Assembly (NCBI GenBank): GCA_002394535.1
Contig: DGUG01000050.1
Span: 1 to 35,117 of the forward strand
Length of the DNA: 35,117 nt
Direction: 5' to 3'
From: Lachnospiraceae bacterium UBA4316
GTDB lineage: Bacteria > Bacillota > Clostridia > Lachnospirales > Lachnospiraceae
The notes beneath the pieces are model-generated. The model was not told where the DNA came from and made no database searches. It worked only from the letters and a program-made list of their open reading frames with translations. Numbering within the stretch: position 1 is the first letter of the stretch; every line of letters starts with the position of its first letter. This document shows, piece by piece, positions 1 to 8,730 of this stretch. Both the position numbers and the translations under genes were made by a program.

Positions 1-929
1 TTGATGAGATATTTGCGGAACGGGAAGGGAGAATAGCCGGATGCGGCATCCGGTTTGAATCCAAGGAAAGGCTTCTTGACATTATAGGCAAGATTGCCTC
101 CGGCGTGAACAGGACTATCAACCTGTCATCTCCGATACTGGATGCAAGGCTTGCTGACGGGTCGAGAGTTAACGCTGTTCTTGATCCGGTTGCCATAAAC
201 GGCCCTATACTCACAATCAGAAGATTTCCGAAACGTCCTGTAGATTCGGATATGCTTGTGCGTACAAACAGTATAACTAAAGAGGCTCTTGATTTTTTAA
301 GGAGTCTGGTATGTGCAAAGTACAACATACTTGTAAGCGGATCTACCGGCTCGGGCAAGACAACGCTTCTAAATGTTCTGTCAGGATTTATTCCCCCGGA
401 TGAGAGGATAATCACCATCGAGGACAGTGCGGAGCTTCGGATAATGGGTATCAGGAATCTTGTGAGACTTGAGACTAGAAATGCAACGGTAAACGGGAGC
501 GGCGAGATCACCATCAGGGATCTGATCAGGAGTGCTCTGCGAATGCGCCCCGACCGTGTCATAGTAGGGGAAGTTCGGGGGGAAGAAGCTATAGATATGC
601 TTCAGGCATTTAATGTCGGTCAGGACGGGTCACTTTCAACAATTCACGCAAACAGCGCACAGGATGCCCTTTCACGTCTTGAAACCATGATAATGCTCTC
701 TACCGGAATACCGATGGAGGCTCTGAGACGACAGATCATATCGGGAGTGGATATTATCGTCCATCTCGGAAGGTTTCGGGACGGAAGCAGGCATGTACTG
801 GAGATTAGGGAAGTGGTCAAATCCGATGCGGGGGTAATCGAAACAAGCCCGCTGTTTAAATATGAGAAAGGAAATCTGATCAGGGTAAATGAGGTTACAT
901 ACACAGAAAAACTTGAGCGCCGGGCTTAA
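1..929 (+). CDS. tadA: Tad/Flp pilus secretion ATPase TadA (CpaF family), 5' end missing
   Basis: This is a cytoplasmic ATPase of the VirB11/CpaF family that drives assembly of Flp/Tad-type pili. The reading frame is already open at base 3, with CpaF-like text before the first possible GTG at 105, so the gene is cut by the window edge and the true start lies upstream. Visible motifs are the N-terminal segment ending DGSRVNAV (about 156-180), a Walker A GSTGSGKTT (about 339-365), and a Walker B region with DRVIVGEVRG (about 552-581). A conserved STIHANS histidine motif follows at about 628-650. The 3' end overlaps the tadB-like gene by 41 bases, so the two are probably translationally linked. 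The family call is secure. Whether this Tad system makes a pilus or a secretion device cannot be told from this fragment. Confidence 0.93.
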   Translation, partial: DEIFAEREGRIAGCGIRFESKERLLDIIGKIASGVNRTINLSSPILDARLADGSRVNAVLDPVAINGPILTIRRFPKRPVDSDMLVRTNSITKEALDFLRSLVCAKYNILVSGSTGSGKTTLLNVLSGFIPPDERIITIEDSAELRIMGIRNLVRLETRNATVNGSGEITIRDLIRSALRMRPDRVIVGEVRGEEAIDMLQAFNVGQDGSLSTIHANSAQDALSRLETMIMLSTGIPMEALRRQIISGVDIIVHLGRFRDGSRHVLEIREVVKSDAGVIETSPLFKYEKGNLIRVNEVTYTEKLERRA

Positions 930-1641
930 TGCAAAGGAATGGATCATAAGCGTTGCGATCTACATTGTAATATCCGTAACCGCTGCGTGGCTGTTCTATG
1001 ATTCGATAGTTGCTGCTTTTATATTTGCGCCGTTTTACCTGTTATACAAAAAAGCGGTAATTGCCGTATGTTCAAGAAGAAAGAGTGAACAGCTTACGGA
1101 CGGATTTATCAAGTCGCTGAATTCGGTAGCATCTTCACTTGCTGCGGGATTGTCTGCGGAAAATGCATTTATCGCTGCCGGAGCCGATATGGAGAAAATG
1201 CTGGGTTACAGGGCAGGGATCGTAAAAGAGTTAAATATTGTGAATTCACACGTGAAGGCCGGTGTCAGAGTTGAGGATGCTCTGTTTGAGATGGCAAAAA
1301 GGACAAAGATTACGGAAATATACGATTTTGCACTTGTATTTTCCGTTGCTTCAAAAAACGGAGCGGATTGCCCGGCGGTAATATCCTCGTGCACGCAGAT
1401 CATGGAAGCAAAGAGACGGGCAGAAGAAGAGGCGCGTATAATGATTCGCTCTAAACAATACGAGCAGAGAGTTATGTGTATCATCCTGCCCGGGATACTT
1501 GCGTATCTGCGCCTATCTTCCGGATCGTTTATAAGTGTGCTGTATCATAATCCGTTAGGGATTCTGATAATGAGTGCATGTCTGGCTGTTTATATTCTGG
1601 CGGTTTACTTGGCTGAGAAGATAGGAGATATAAGAGTATGA
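889..1641 (+). CDS. tadB: Tad pilus assembly membrane protein, TadB-like (T2SSF family)
   Basis: A 250-residue integral membrane protein of the type II secretion F family, which forms the inner-membrane platform of Tad pili together with TadC. Hydrophobic segments lie near residues 19-50, followed by a charged cytoplasmic helical stretch with the typical T2SSF pattern (SLNSVASSLAAGLSAENAF). A hydrophobic C-terminal region follows from about residue 195. The ATG at 889 lies inside tadA. A TTG at 913 is an alternative start with no better ribosome binding site. The stop overlaps the start of the next gene (ATGA-type overlap at 1638-1641), as usual for tad operons. The order ATPase, TadB, TadC supports the call. 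Confidence 0.85.
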   Translation: MRLHTQKNLSAGLNAKEWIISVAIYIVISVTAAWLFYDSIVAAFIFAPFYLLYKKAVIAVCSRRKSEQLTDGFIKSLNSVASSLAAGLSAENAFIAAGADMEKMLGYRAGIVKELNIVNSHVKAGVRVEDALFEMAKRTKITEIYDFALVFSVASKNGADCPAVISSCTQIMEAKRRAEEEARIMIRSKQYEQRVMCIILPGILAYLRLSSGSFISVLYHNPLGILIMSACLAVYILAVYLAEKIGDIRV

Positions 1642-2969
1642 GATTATCTGACATATTTGTTTCGGGAAGATCAGAAGAATTCATCAGGCAGATCTATCCG
1701 AAGACAGATGCAGGCAGGATGATACGTAAGCACGGGAAGAGAAAATCATGGATGTTCATTTTGGTGATCGCAGCATCAGTGTTTCTCTCGATACCGGTAT
1801 TTGTATCAGATCGAAGGCAGTCCAAAACGCCGGTGAGGGAACTTGGCAGAAATGAAGCCGGCTACGGAAGCAGGTCCGTTACACTTGATGTAACGGCAGA
1901 AGACGGATACTCTGACAGGATAACTGTTAAAGTTAACGAAAGAGTATACAGCGACGAAGAGCTTGAAGAATATTCAGCAGCTCTTGATGAGGTTTTGTGG
2001 AAGGTAATTCTCGGTGAAAACGAGAGTGCTTCATATGTTACTTCCAAACTTAATCTGCCAGACCGGATAGAAGGATTTCCTTTTGATATCACGTGGAAAA
2101 CGGATAATCCCCGGATACTTGGTGCATCCGGAATAATAGACAAAGAAAAGCTTAAGGAGGAAGATTCCGATAACGAAGGGATACAGGTGCAGCTGTGCGC
2201 AACATGCAAATACAAAGACTATCGCGAGGACAAGATAGCATATGTTGAGTTACATTCGATACCCAAAAGTGTCCGTGACATAACAGAAGAGAGCATTGAC
2301 TTGTCAATAAAGGAGAGTGATAACAAAAGCCAATATGAACATGACCAAAAACTGCCCGAGTATGCCGGCAAAACTCCGGTCAGGTTTTACAAGTCGTCTG
2401 CAAACAAAGGCTGGGCGGTTTTGTTTATAGGTATTGTATCGGCATTTTTACTAATGGCTGTATCCGACAGGAAGATAAAAGATAAGGCCGAAACAAGAAA
2501 AAAGCAGATAGAAGCTGATTATCCGAATATACTGAGCCAGTATGCCCTATACCATACAGCGGGGATGAATCCCCGTGCCATATGGTACAACATCTGCGGA
2601 AGGTATGAGGAAAACCTTGATGTGGCCGGAAAAAACAGAAGATATGCGTATGAAGAGATGATAACAACAAAAAAGATGATGGAAGAAGGGTGCGGAGAAT
2701 TAAATGCATACGATGAATTTGCATGTCGCTGTCAGAGCATAAAGTACAGGTCATTTGTGTGCCTTGTCAAACAGAGTGTGATAAAAGGAGGACGGGATCT
2801 TGATAATATTCTTGAGAAGGAGCTTGGCAAAGCCCAAAGGGACAAGAATAACACTGTCAGAATGCAGGCATCGGAAGCAGAAACAAAACTGCTCCTACCC
2901 ATGTTTATGATGCTATTAACAGTCATAGCGATAGTTGTGATACCGGCATTTATAGGGCTCAACGATTAG
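1638..2969 (+). CDS. tadC: TadC-like pilus assembly protein with an extracytoplasmic Ig-like insert
   Basis: A 443-residue T2SSF-family protein, much longer than the roughly 300 residues usual for TadC. A first membrane segment lies at about residues 38-57 and a second at 259-277. Between them are about 200 hydrophilic residues that should face outside. That insert contains text such as LNLPDRIEGFPFDITWKTDN, which resembles the degenerate bacterial Ig-like domains found on Firmicutes surface proteins. The cytoplasmic helical T2SSF part follows (about 280-415), and a terminal membrane segment contains ETKLLLPMFMMLL. The stop overlaps the 3' end of the convergent AraC gene by 11 bases, and no terminator is visible. 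A decayed piece of a tadC 3' end recurs at 11656-11699. Confidence 0.82.
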   Translation: MRLSDIFVSGRSEEFIRQIYPKTDAGRMIRKHGKRKSWMFILVIAASVFLSIPVFVSDRRQSKTPVRELGRNEAGYGSRSVTLDVTAEDGYSDRITVKVNERVYSDEELEEYSAALDEVLWKVILGENESASYVTSKLNLPDRIEGFPFDITWKTDNPRILGASGIIDKEKLKEEDSDNEGIQVQLCATCKYKDYREDKIAYVELHSIPKSVRDITEESIDLSIKESDNKSQYEHDQKLPEYAGKTPVRFYKSSANKGWAVLFIGIVSAFLLMAVSDRKIKDKAETRKKQIEADYPNILSQYALYHTAGMNPRAIWYNICGRYEENLDVAGKNRRYAYEEMITTKKMMEEGCGELNAYDEFACRCQSIKYRSFVCLVKQSVIKGGRDLDNILEKELGKAQRDKNNTVRMQASEAETKLLLPMFMMLLTVIAIVVIPAFIGLND

Positions 2970-3831
2970 ACTTCCCTACCATTCCGGTGGCCATGCTGTA
3001 ATCTATGCCTTTGTATTCTGAAGGAGCTTTTCCGAAATATCTTTTAAATGCTTTTGAAAAAGTAAACGTGTCGGTATATCCTACTGCGGCAGCTACATCC
3101 GCTACATTAAGGATGTTTTCAGATAACAGTTTTATTGCCATTTTCATTCTGTAAGTCAGCAGATATTCCTGAAGAGAATAACCGGTCGCTTCCTTAAACA
3201 GGCGGGTAAGATAACTTCTGTTAAGACCGAACGAAAATGCAATATCTTCGATTTTGATGTGTTCCGAGTATTTAAGCTGTATGTAAGAGATAACATTTTT
3301 TACATATGTTAAAGAATTATCAAAAGACTCCTCCTGTTTTGACCTGGAGTTTTCAATCATATAATCACAGATTTTGTACAGTGAACCTACACAATAATAC
3401 TGTCTTGTATAGTTTTCGAGTATGTCACGGGCAAGGTCTTCAATTTTGTCCGCACAGGCAAGCGGGGTATAGACAGGGTTGGAAGGTGTAAGACCTGCCT
3501 CTTTAAGAATAAGGGGTATTTTGGGACCTCCTATATGAAACCAGATATATTCCCACGGATCATCTTTATCGGCCTGATAAAAAGTCCTGGTATCCTGGGG
3601 TATCAGGAAAATCTGGTGAGGACCTACATCATATTGCTTTCCGTTGAGGCGTATAATACCTTTTCCGCTTATTACAAAGTGTATGATTATGCGGTTCCTT
3701 ACAAGATGTTCATAGGAGTACAGAGGCTCGCATTTGTTTGTTCCAAGCTCGTAAAGGTAGAAATCATCTGAATCTTCGTAATTAACAAATTTACAAAAAT
3801 CACATCCACGAAGTTCCTGTGGCATAATCAT
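2959..3831 (-). CDS. AraC-family transcriptional regulator of the alpha-galactoside genes
   Basis: A 290-residue regulator with an N-terminal cupin-like sugar-sensing half (about residues 45-95, including FVISGKGIIRLNGKQYDVGP and WEYIWFHIGG). The C-terminal half is an AraC double helix-turn-helix (about 185-285, including IEDIAFSFGLNRSYLTRLFK and VADVAAAVGYTDTFTFSKAF). This arrangement is typical of MsmR/RafR-like activators of raffinose and melibiose operons. It is transcribed divergently from the GH36 alpha-galactosidase gene, and the shared 223-base region holds a near-perfect inverted repeat that is a plausible binding site. The ATG at 3831 follows an AGGGGG site; a second ATG is two codons on. 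The effector is inferred only from context. Confidence 0.85.
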   Translation of the reverse strand: MIMPQELRGCDFCKFVNYEDSDDFYLYELGTNKCEPLYSYEHLVRNRIIIHFVISGKGIIRLNGKQYDVGPHQIFLIPQDTRTFYQADKDDPWEYIWFHIGGPKIPLILKEAGLTPSNPVYTPLACADKIEDLARDILENYTRQYYCVGSLYKICDYMIENSRSKQEESFDNSLTYVKNVISYIQLKYSEHIKIEDIAFSFGLNRSYLTRLFKEATGYSLQEYLLTYRMKMAIKLLSENILNVADVAAAVGYTDTFTFSKAFKRYFGKAPSEYKGIDYSMATGMVGKSNR

Positions 3832-3868
3832 TACCCCCTGTCAGTTGAGAAAAACCACAAGTAAAACA

Positions 3869-3950
3869 GATGTCAAAATGTTACCTGACTATTATAGCAT
3901 TCTGATAAAACGCACTCAATAAAATAATTATTCGGTCACATTTTGACATC
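3869..3950. promoter_or_regulatory. Inverted 16-17 bp AraC-type operator pair
   Basis: The sequence ATGTCAAAATGTTACC (3870-3885) recurs as its reverse complement GGTCACATTTTGACAT (3934-3949) with one mismatch in 16. Including one more base on each side gives GATGTCA and TGACATC arms. The arms lie between the divergent AraC and alpha-galactosidase genes. The paired arrangement suits an AraC dimer that contacts two half-sites. The same heptamers recur at 6260-6278. Binding is inferred. Confidence 0.6.
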
Positions 3951-3969
3951 AAAAAATCAAATAATGCCA

Positions 3970-3998
3970 TTAAAGTGGTCCGTAACGGATAATATACT
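3970..3998 (+). promoter_or_regulatory. Candidate promoter of the alpha-galactosidase gene
   Basis: A good -10 (TATACT, 3993-3998) lies 17 bases after a poor -35 (TTAAAG, 3970-3975). A weak -35 with the inverted operator ending 19 bases upstream is what an AraC-activated promoter would look like. This is a pattern match only. Confidence 0.35.
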
Positions 3999-4054
3999 TT
4001 ATATACCTTTACTGATTGCAAGATGTATCAATTTTCTGATGAAAGGGTTTACGA

Positions 4055-6256
4055 ATGAACATTATTTGGAACAAAATATCAGGGCAGTTTCATTTGTATA
4101 ACGAAAGAATCAGCTATATTATCGGGGTTGCACCCGGAGGAGAACTTACCAATCTGTATTATGGAAAGCGAATCCATGACAGGGATGATTTTTCATATGT
4201 TCTCTTCCGCATGGGGATGCCTAATGTAGTTGTAGATGCTGATACCGAGAGTTACTCAATGGAACTGAACCGTCAGGAGTATCCTTCATTTGGAACAACG
4301 GATTTCGGAACACAGGCTTATGAAATTGAAACAGTTAACGGATCGAGAATCAGTTCATTTGCATATAAGAGCCATAAAATCTATTCCGGAAAAGGAAGTT
4401 TGAACGGTCTTCCGGCATTGTATGCGGATGATAGTGAAGCGATGACACTTGAGATAGTTCTTGAGGATGAGATTGCAAAAGTTTCGGTTACTCTGTTTTA
4501 CACAATTTTTGACAGATTTCCGGTTATTGCAAGGCATACCCGCTTTACCAATTGCGGCGATTCAAAAGTCCGGCTTATAAAGGCATTATCATGCTGTCTT
4601 GATCTTCCCGACCAGGATTACGAGATGGTTCAGTTTACGGGTGCATGGGCAAGAGAGAGGATGCCGCAGACGAGAAGGCTGTGTAACGGAATTACTTCTG
4701 TTGAGTCCAAGCGGGGAGTCTCAAGTGCTAATTTTAACCCATTTATTATAATCAAGAGGCCGAATACTGATGATTTTGCCGGAGAGGCGATCGGCTTTTC
4801 GTTAGTTTACAGCGGAAATTTCATAGCTACCGCGGAAGGGGGAACACACGGGAGAATGAGAATCCTGATGGGTATCAATCCCGACAGGTTCACATGGATT
4901 CTTAATGGTGAAGAAACCTTTGAAACCCCTGAAGCAGTAATGGCTATAACCGACAAGGGACTTAACGATCTGAGCCAGACGTATCACAGGCTGTATAACA
5001 ATAATCTGGTCAGGGGGAAATGGAAAAATCAGCCGCGCCCGATCCTGAATAACAACTGGGAAGCGACTTTTATGGATTTTACGGAGGAAAAGATACTCAG
5101 GATCGCCAAAAAGGCAAAAGAAGCCGGAATAGAACTGTTTGTTCTTGATGACGGATGGTTCGGAGAAAGAAACGATGATTTCGCAGGGCTCGGAGACTGG
5201 ATTGAAAATCCCAAAAAACTTCCCCAGGGAATGGCCGGTCTTGCCAGCAAGATTACCGCAATGGGTATGAAGTTCGGGTTCTGGATAGAACCGGAAATGG
5301 TTAATCCGAACAGCAACCTGTATCGAAGACACCCTGACTGGGTACTTGTTGCTCCGGGCAGGAAAGCATCCCTTGGGAGGCATCAGCTTGTTCTTGATTT
5401 TTCCCGGGAAGAAGTGGTTGATCATATTTATAACATGCTCCATAAGGTTATATACGGCGCTCCAATAAGCTATATAAAGTGGGATATGAACCGTTCTCTT
5501 ACGGAAGTTTTCAGTAATGAGCTTACTTCCGAAGAACAGGGTATGGTTTATCACAAGTATGTGATGGGTGTATATGATCTGTATTCTAGACTTACGGAAG
5601 CATTTCCGGACATTCTGTTTGAGTCATGTTCATCCGGAGGCAACCGTTTTGATGCCGGAATGTTATACTGGGCGCCGCAGGCATGGTGCTCCGACAATAC
5701 GGATGCAATTGACAGGATACGGATTCAGTACGGATCATCATACGGTTATCCGATTGCTTCAATAGGCTCTCACGTATCGGCGGTTCCCAATCAACAGACC
5801 GGAAGAAGTACCTCAATAGCCACAAGGGCTAACGTAGCCTATTTTGGTACGTTCGGCTATGAGCTGGATTTGAATGAGCTCAGTGAAAAAGAGTTTGAAG
5901 AGGTCAAAGAACAGATTAGGTTTATGAAGAAATATCGCGAACTCATTCAGTTCGGAGATTTTTACAGACTCAGATCACCTTTTGAAACCGACCAGGCAGC
6001 ATGGATGGCAGTTTCGGAGGACAAAAAAAGAGCTGTTGTGGGATTCTACTGTCTGAGGGCTAATGTTAACACTCTTCCGGGCTTTCTGAAACTGAGGGGA
6101 CTTAACGAAAACACGCTATATAAAATGGAGGATGGGGAGTTCTACGGAGATGAACTTATGAATATGGGAATAACACTTTCCAGGTTTTATAAAAAAGGAT
6201 TTACGATTTCCGAAGACTTCTCATCATTTGTTACAGTTCTGGAAGCAAAGGAATAA
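4055..6256 (+). CDS. aga: Alpha-galactosidase, glycoside hydrolase family 36
   Basis: A 733-residue cytoplasmic enzyme (no signal peptide) that releases alpha-1,6-linked galactose from raffinose, melibiose and related oligosaccharides. It has the layout of the Bacillus/Geobacillus AgaA type: an N-terminal beta-sandwich (about 1-325), a catalytic TIM barrel (about 335-650) and a C-terminal beta domain. The nucleophile is Asp477 in KWDMNR and the acid/base is Asp547 in WCSDNTDA. The substrate-binding CSSGG motif lies between them and DDGWF near residue 366. Its length matches the family. The ATG at 4055 follows AAAGGG. It is the first gene of the cassette and divergent from the AraC regulator, with the transporter genes downstream. 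Confidence 0.95.
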   Translation: MNIIWNKISGQFHLYNERISYIIGVAPGGELTNLYYGKRIHDRDDFSYVLFRMGMPNVVVDADTESYSMELNRQEYPSFGTTDFGTQAYEIETVNGSRISSFAYKSHKIYSGKGSLNGLPALYADDSEAMTLEIVLEDEIAKVSVTLFYTIFDRFPVIARHTRFTNCGDSKVRLIKALSCCLDLPDQDYEMVQFTGAWARERMPQTRRLCNGITSVESKRGVSSANFNPFIIIKRPNTDDFAGEAIGFSLVYSGNFIATAEGGTHGRMRILMGINPDRFTWILNGEETFETPEAVMAITDKGLNDLSQTYHRLYNNNLVRGKWKNQPRPILNNNWEATFMDFTEEKILRIAKKAKEAGIELFVLDDGWFGERNDDFAGLGDWIENPKKLPQGMAGLASKITAMGMKFGFWIEPEMVNPNSNLYRRHPDWVLVAPGRKASLGRHQLVLDFSREEVVDHIYNMLHKVIYGAPISYIKWDMNRSLTEVFSNELTSEEQGMVYHKYVMGVYDLYSRLTEAFPDILFESCSSGGNRFDAGMLYWAPQAWCSDNTDAIDRIRIQYGSSYGYPIASIGSHVSAVPNQQTGRSTSIATRANVAYFGTFGYELDLNELSEKEFEEVKEQIRFMKKYRELIQFGDFYRLRSPFETDQAAWMAVSEDKKRAVVGFYCLRANVNTLPGFLKLRGLNENTLYKMEDGEFYGDELMNMGITLSRFYKKGFTISEDFSSFVTVLEAKE

Positions 6257-6259
6257 ACC

Positions 6260-6278
6260 GATGTCACAGAATGACATC
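6260..6278. promoter_or_regulatory. GATGTCA-N5-TGACATC palindrome after the alpha-galactosidase gene
   Basis: A perfect 7-bp inverted repeat with a 5-base centre starts four bases after the alpha-galactosidase stop. Both arms are identical to those of the operator pair at 3869-3950, which suggests a second site for the same AraC regulator, ahead of the binding-protein gene. There is no T-tract, so it is not a good terminator. It overlaps the start codon of a possible 33-codon ORF. Confidence 0.45.
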
Positions 6279-6362
6279 AAGATAACACGAAATACCATAT
6301 GCAATCCTGACCCGATTGACTATTATGAAAATGCAATCAGGGGAAGGACAAAGAAACAATAA
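6261..6362 (+). CDS. Possible 33-residue small protein or remnant, function unknown
   Basis: An ATG at 6261 opens a 33-codon frame ending in TAA at 6360-6362. An AAAGGA sequence is at about 6248-6253, inside the end of the alpha-galactosidase gene. The peptide starts MSQNDIKITRNTICNPD and contains DPIDYYENAIRGR. It is hydrophilic with no membrane segment. The composition looks protein-like, and the text loosely recalls the N-terminus of a glycosidase, so it could be what remains of a deleted gene. I do not recognise it. The frame could also be chance in a regulatory spacer. Confidence 0.3.
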   Translation: MSQNDIKITRNTICNPDPIDYYENAIRGRTKKQ

Positions 6363-6392
6363 CTTGTCTAACTTTTATTAGGAGGAAAACTT

Positions 6393-7745
6393 ATGAAGAA
6401 GAAGGTAATTGCTATTTTACTTAGTGCCGTTACTGCATTCTCGATGATCGGATGCGGTGCAGCAGCACCTGCAGCTACTGAAAGTGCAGCAACAGAAGCA
6501 CCTGCAGAAGATACGCAGGAAGCGGCACCGGCTGCTGATGAAGAGGCACCCGACAGTATCGGAAGCAGTGTTGAAGGCGAACTCTCGGTTACAATTTGGG
6601 ATGAAGGTCAGAGACCGGGACTTCAGCAGATAGTTGATGACTGGAGCGCACAGTCCGGAATCAAGGCAACTATACAGGTTGTTGACTGGAATAACTACTG
6701 GACACTTCTTGAGGCAGGCGCAACAGGCGGCGAGCTTCCCGATGTGTTCTGGATGCACTCAAACGTTGCTCAGAAGTATATGGAAAATGACCTGCTTCTT
6801 GATCTTACGGATAAGATTGCAGCAAGTGATAAGATTGATATGAACAATTACTATGATGGTATTGTTAAACTTTACCAGTCTGACGGCAAGCAGTATGCGG
6901 TTCCGAAGGATATAGACACAATCGCTCTTTGGTACAACAAGACAATCTTTGACGAAATGGGAGTATCATATCCCGATGATACATGGACATGGCAGGATTT
7001 TGCGGATGCAGCGGCTAAACTTACAAATGATGATCACTGGGGATATGCGATTGCTCCGGGTAACAACCAGGAAGGTTACTACAACACCATATACTCAATG
7101 GGCGGATATGTTATCAGCGATGATAAGAAGAAATCAGGTATGGATGATCCCAATTCAATCAAGGCTATGAAGTTATTCACAGATATGATAGCAGCAGGCT
7201 ATTGTCCGGACCTTGCAACAGTTTCCGAGACAGCTCCCAACGAACTTCTTTGTGCAGGGAAGACTGCTATGTCGATTAACGGTTCATGGATGCTTGCAGG
7301 ATACCGTGATAACGAATATGCAGCAGCTAACTGTGATGTAGCAGTTCTTCCTTATACCAATTCTCCGGATGACCGTGTATCAATTTATAACGGACTCGGA
7401 TGGGCAGCAGCTGCAAACGGAAAGAATATTGATGCGGCATGGTCTCTTATTGAATACCTCGGCTCCAAAGAAGCCCAGCTTAAGCAGGCAGAACTCGGTG
7501 TGACAATGTCAGCTTATATGGGAACATCGGATGCATGGGTTAACAGTGTACCTAACTTTGACCTTAACGGACATATGAAAATGCTTGATGCCAAGCTTGT
7601 ATTCAGACCTTACTCAAGAGATACGACAGTTTGGGAAGATATGATGATAGAGAAGCTTCAGGATGCATGGACAGGTGCTAAACCTGTGGAAGATGTCTGC
7701 AAGGATATCGCTGAGCAGATGAATGCTGACCTTGCTGAAGAATAA
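6393..7745 (+). CDS. Sugar ABC transporter substrate-binding lipoprotein (CUT1)
   Basis: A 450-residue extracellular lipoprotein that captures an oligosaccharide, presumably an alpha-galactoside, and hands it to the following two permeases. It has a lipoprotein signal peptide with Cys21 in MIGCG and then an Ala/Glu-rich linker to about residue 55. The solute-binding family 1 fold follows (for example VTIWDEGQRPGLQQIVDDW and YAVPKDIDTIALWYNK). A strong AGGAGG lies 8 bases before the ATG. A stable hairpin sits between its stop and the permease genes, consistent with the higher expression that binding proteins usually have. No ATPase gene follows. Confidence 0.92.
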   Translation: MKKKVIAILLSAVTAFSMIGCGAAAPAATESAATEAPAEDTQEAAPAADEEAPDSIGSSVEGELSVTIWDEGQRPGLQQIVDDWSAQSGIKATIQVVDWNNYWTLLEAGATGGELPDVFWMHSNVAQKYMENDLLLDLTDKIAASDKIDMNNYYDGIVKLYQSDGKQYAVPKDIDTIALWYNKTIFDEMGVSYPDDTWTWQDFADAAAKLTNDDHWGYAIAPGNNQEGYYNTIYSMGGYVISDDKKKSGMDDPNSIKAMKLFTDMIAAGYCPDLATVSETAPNELLCAGKTAMSINGSWMLAGYRDNEYAAANCDVAVLPYTNSPDDRVSIYNGLGWAAAANGKNIDAAWSLIEYLGSKEAQLKQAELGVTMSAYMGTSDAWVNSVPNFDLNGHMKMLDAKLVFRPYSRDTTVWEDMMIEKLQDAWTGAKPVEDVCKDIAEQMNADLAEE

Positions 7746-7766
7746 TTTGTGGTAGAATAAGGAGGG

Positions 7767-7796
7767 TGCGCTTGGGGGATAAGCTCCCCGGGCGCA
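7767..7796 (+). terminator. Intercistronic hairpin between binding protein and permeases
   Basis: An 11-bp stem with two G-U pairs forms between TGCGCTTGGGG (7767-7777) and CCCCGGGCGCA (7786-7796), with an 8-base loop, followed by TTCTTTAATT. The T-run is imperfect, so it probably acts as a partial terminator or an mRNA-stabilising end for the binding-protein transcript rather than a full stop. Confidence 0.6.
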
Positions 7797-7824
7797 TTCT
7801 TTAATTAAAAATAAGGAGAATCAC

Positions 7825-8712
7825 GTGAAGAAGAAAGCTTCATCAAGACAAATAAGTGAGTTTATGTGGGGATGGATATTTATCCTTCCTACGATGATCG
7901 GTCTGATCGTACTTAATATCTATCCGATGCTCGACACTATAAAGCAGAGTTTTTATAAAACCGGAGACTTCGGAAAGGGAAATGTTTTTGTCGGACTGGC
8001 GAATTACAGAAAAGTCATGGGAGACTCCGAGGTATGGCAGGCTTTGTGGAATACGGTAAAATATGCCATAGTGGAGGTTCCGTTTTCACTTGTGATCGCA
8101 CTCTTGCTTGCAGTACTGTTAAATAAGAAAATGAGAGGTCGTGATGCATTCCGTACAATCTTTTTTCTCCCTATGGTTGTAGCACCGGCTGCAATCGCAA
8201 TGGTGTGGAAATGGCTGTACAATTCGAACTTCGGTTTAATCAATAATGTTTTTAACATTAAGGTAAACTGGATCTCTGATCCTGATATAGCAATATATTC
8301 TATTGCCCTTATCGGAATATGGTCGGTTATAGGATACAATATGGTTCTGTTTTTGGCGGGTCTCCAGGAAGTACCGAGAGATTATTATGAAGCCGCATCT
8401 CTTGACGGTGCAAACGGATGGCAACAGTTTATTAATATTACAGTTCCGCTTATATCGCCAACCATTTTCTTTGTTCTTGTTACAAGAGTGATCGGAGCGA
8501 TGCAGGTGTTTGACCTGATTTATATGATGATCGATCTGAATAACCCGGCATGGAAGAAGACGGAATCGCTTGTATTTCTGTTTTACAAGTATTCCTTCCA
8601 GCAGAGTAAGAAAGGTTACGGAGCAACCGTTGTCGTTGTTCTTCTCGTATTTATACTTCTCTTGACGGTTATTCAGTTGATTGGACAGAAAAAGTGGGTT
8701 CATTACGAGTAA
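7825..8712 (+). CDS. Sugar ABC transporter permease (MalF/MsmF type, CUT1)
   Basis: A 295-residue inner-membrane protein with six expected membrane segments. It carries the CUT1 permease EAA loop, EAASLDGANGWQQF (from Glu189), which docks the shared ATPase. It starts at GTG 7825 after AAGGAG. It forms the transport channel with the next permease and the lipoprotein at 6393. The next gene starts 18 bases after its stop. The alpha-galactoside specificity comes from context only. Confidence 0.92.
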   Translation: MKKKASSRQISEFMWGWIFILPTMIGLIVLNIYPMLDTIKQSFYKTGDFGKGNVFVGLANYRKVMGDSEVWQALWNTVKYAIVEVPFSLVIALLLAVLLNKKMRGRDAFRTIFFLPMVVAPAAIAMVWKWLYNSNFGLINNVFNIKVNWISDPDIAIYSIALIGIWSVIGYNMVLFLAGLQEVPRDYYEAASLDGANGWQQFINITVPLISPTIFFVLVTRVIGAMQVFDLIYMMIDLNNPAWKKTESLVFLFYKYSFQQSKKGYGATVVVVLLVFILLLTVIQLIGQKKWVHYE

Positions 8713-8730
8713 GTGACCGGAGGAGAGAAG

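Noticed and set aside
3979..3989. TCCGTAACGGA palindrome as a shared operator with TTCCGT-N4-ACGGAA at 20061-20076
   Set aside because: The spacings differ (1 versus 4 bases) and the regulators nearby differ. The 20061 copy is better explained as a small stem over a ribosome binding site.
6260..6278. GATGTCA palindrome as a transcription terminator
   Set aside because: The stem is only 7 bp, AT-containing, and no T-tract follows. The same arms occur in the upstream operator.
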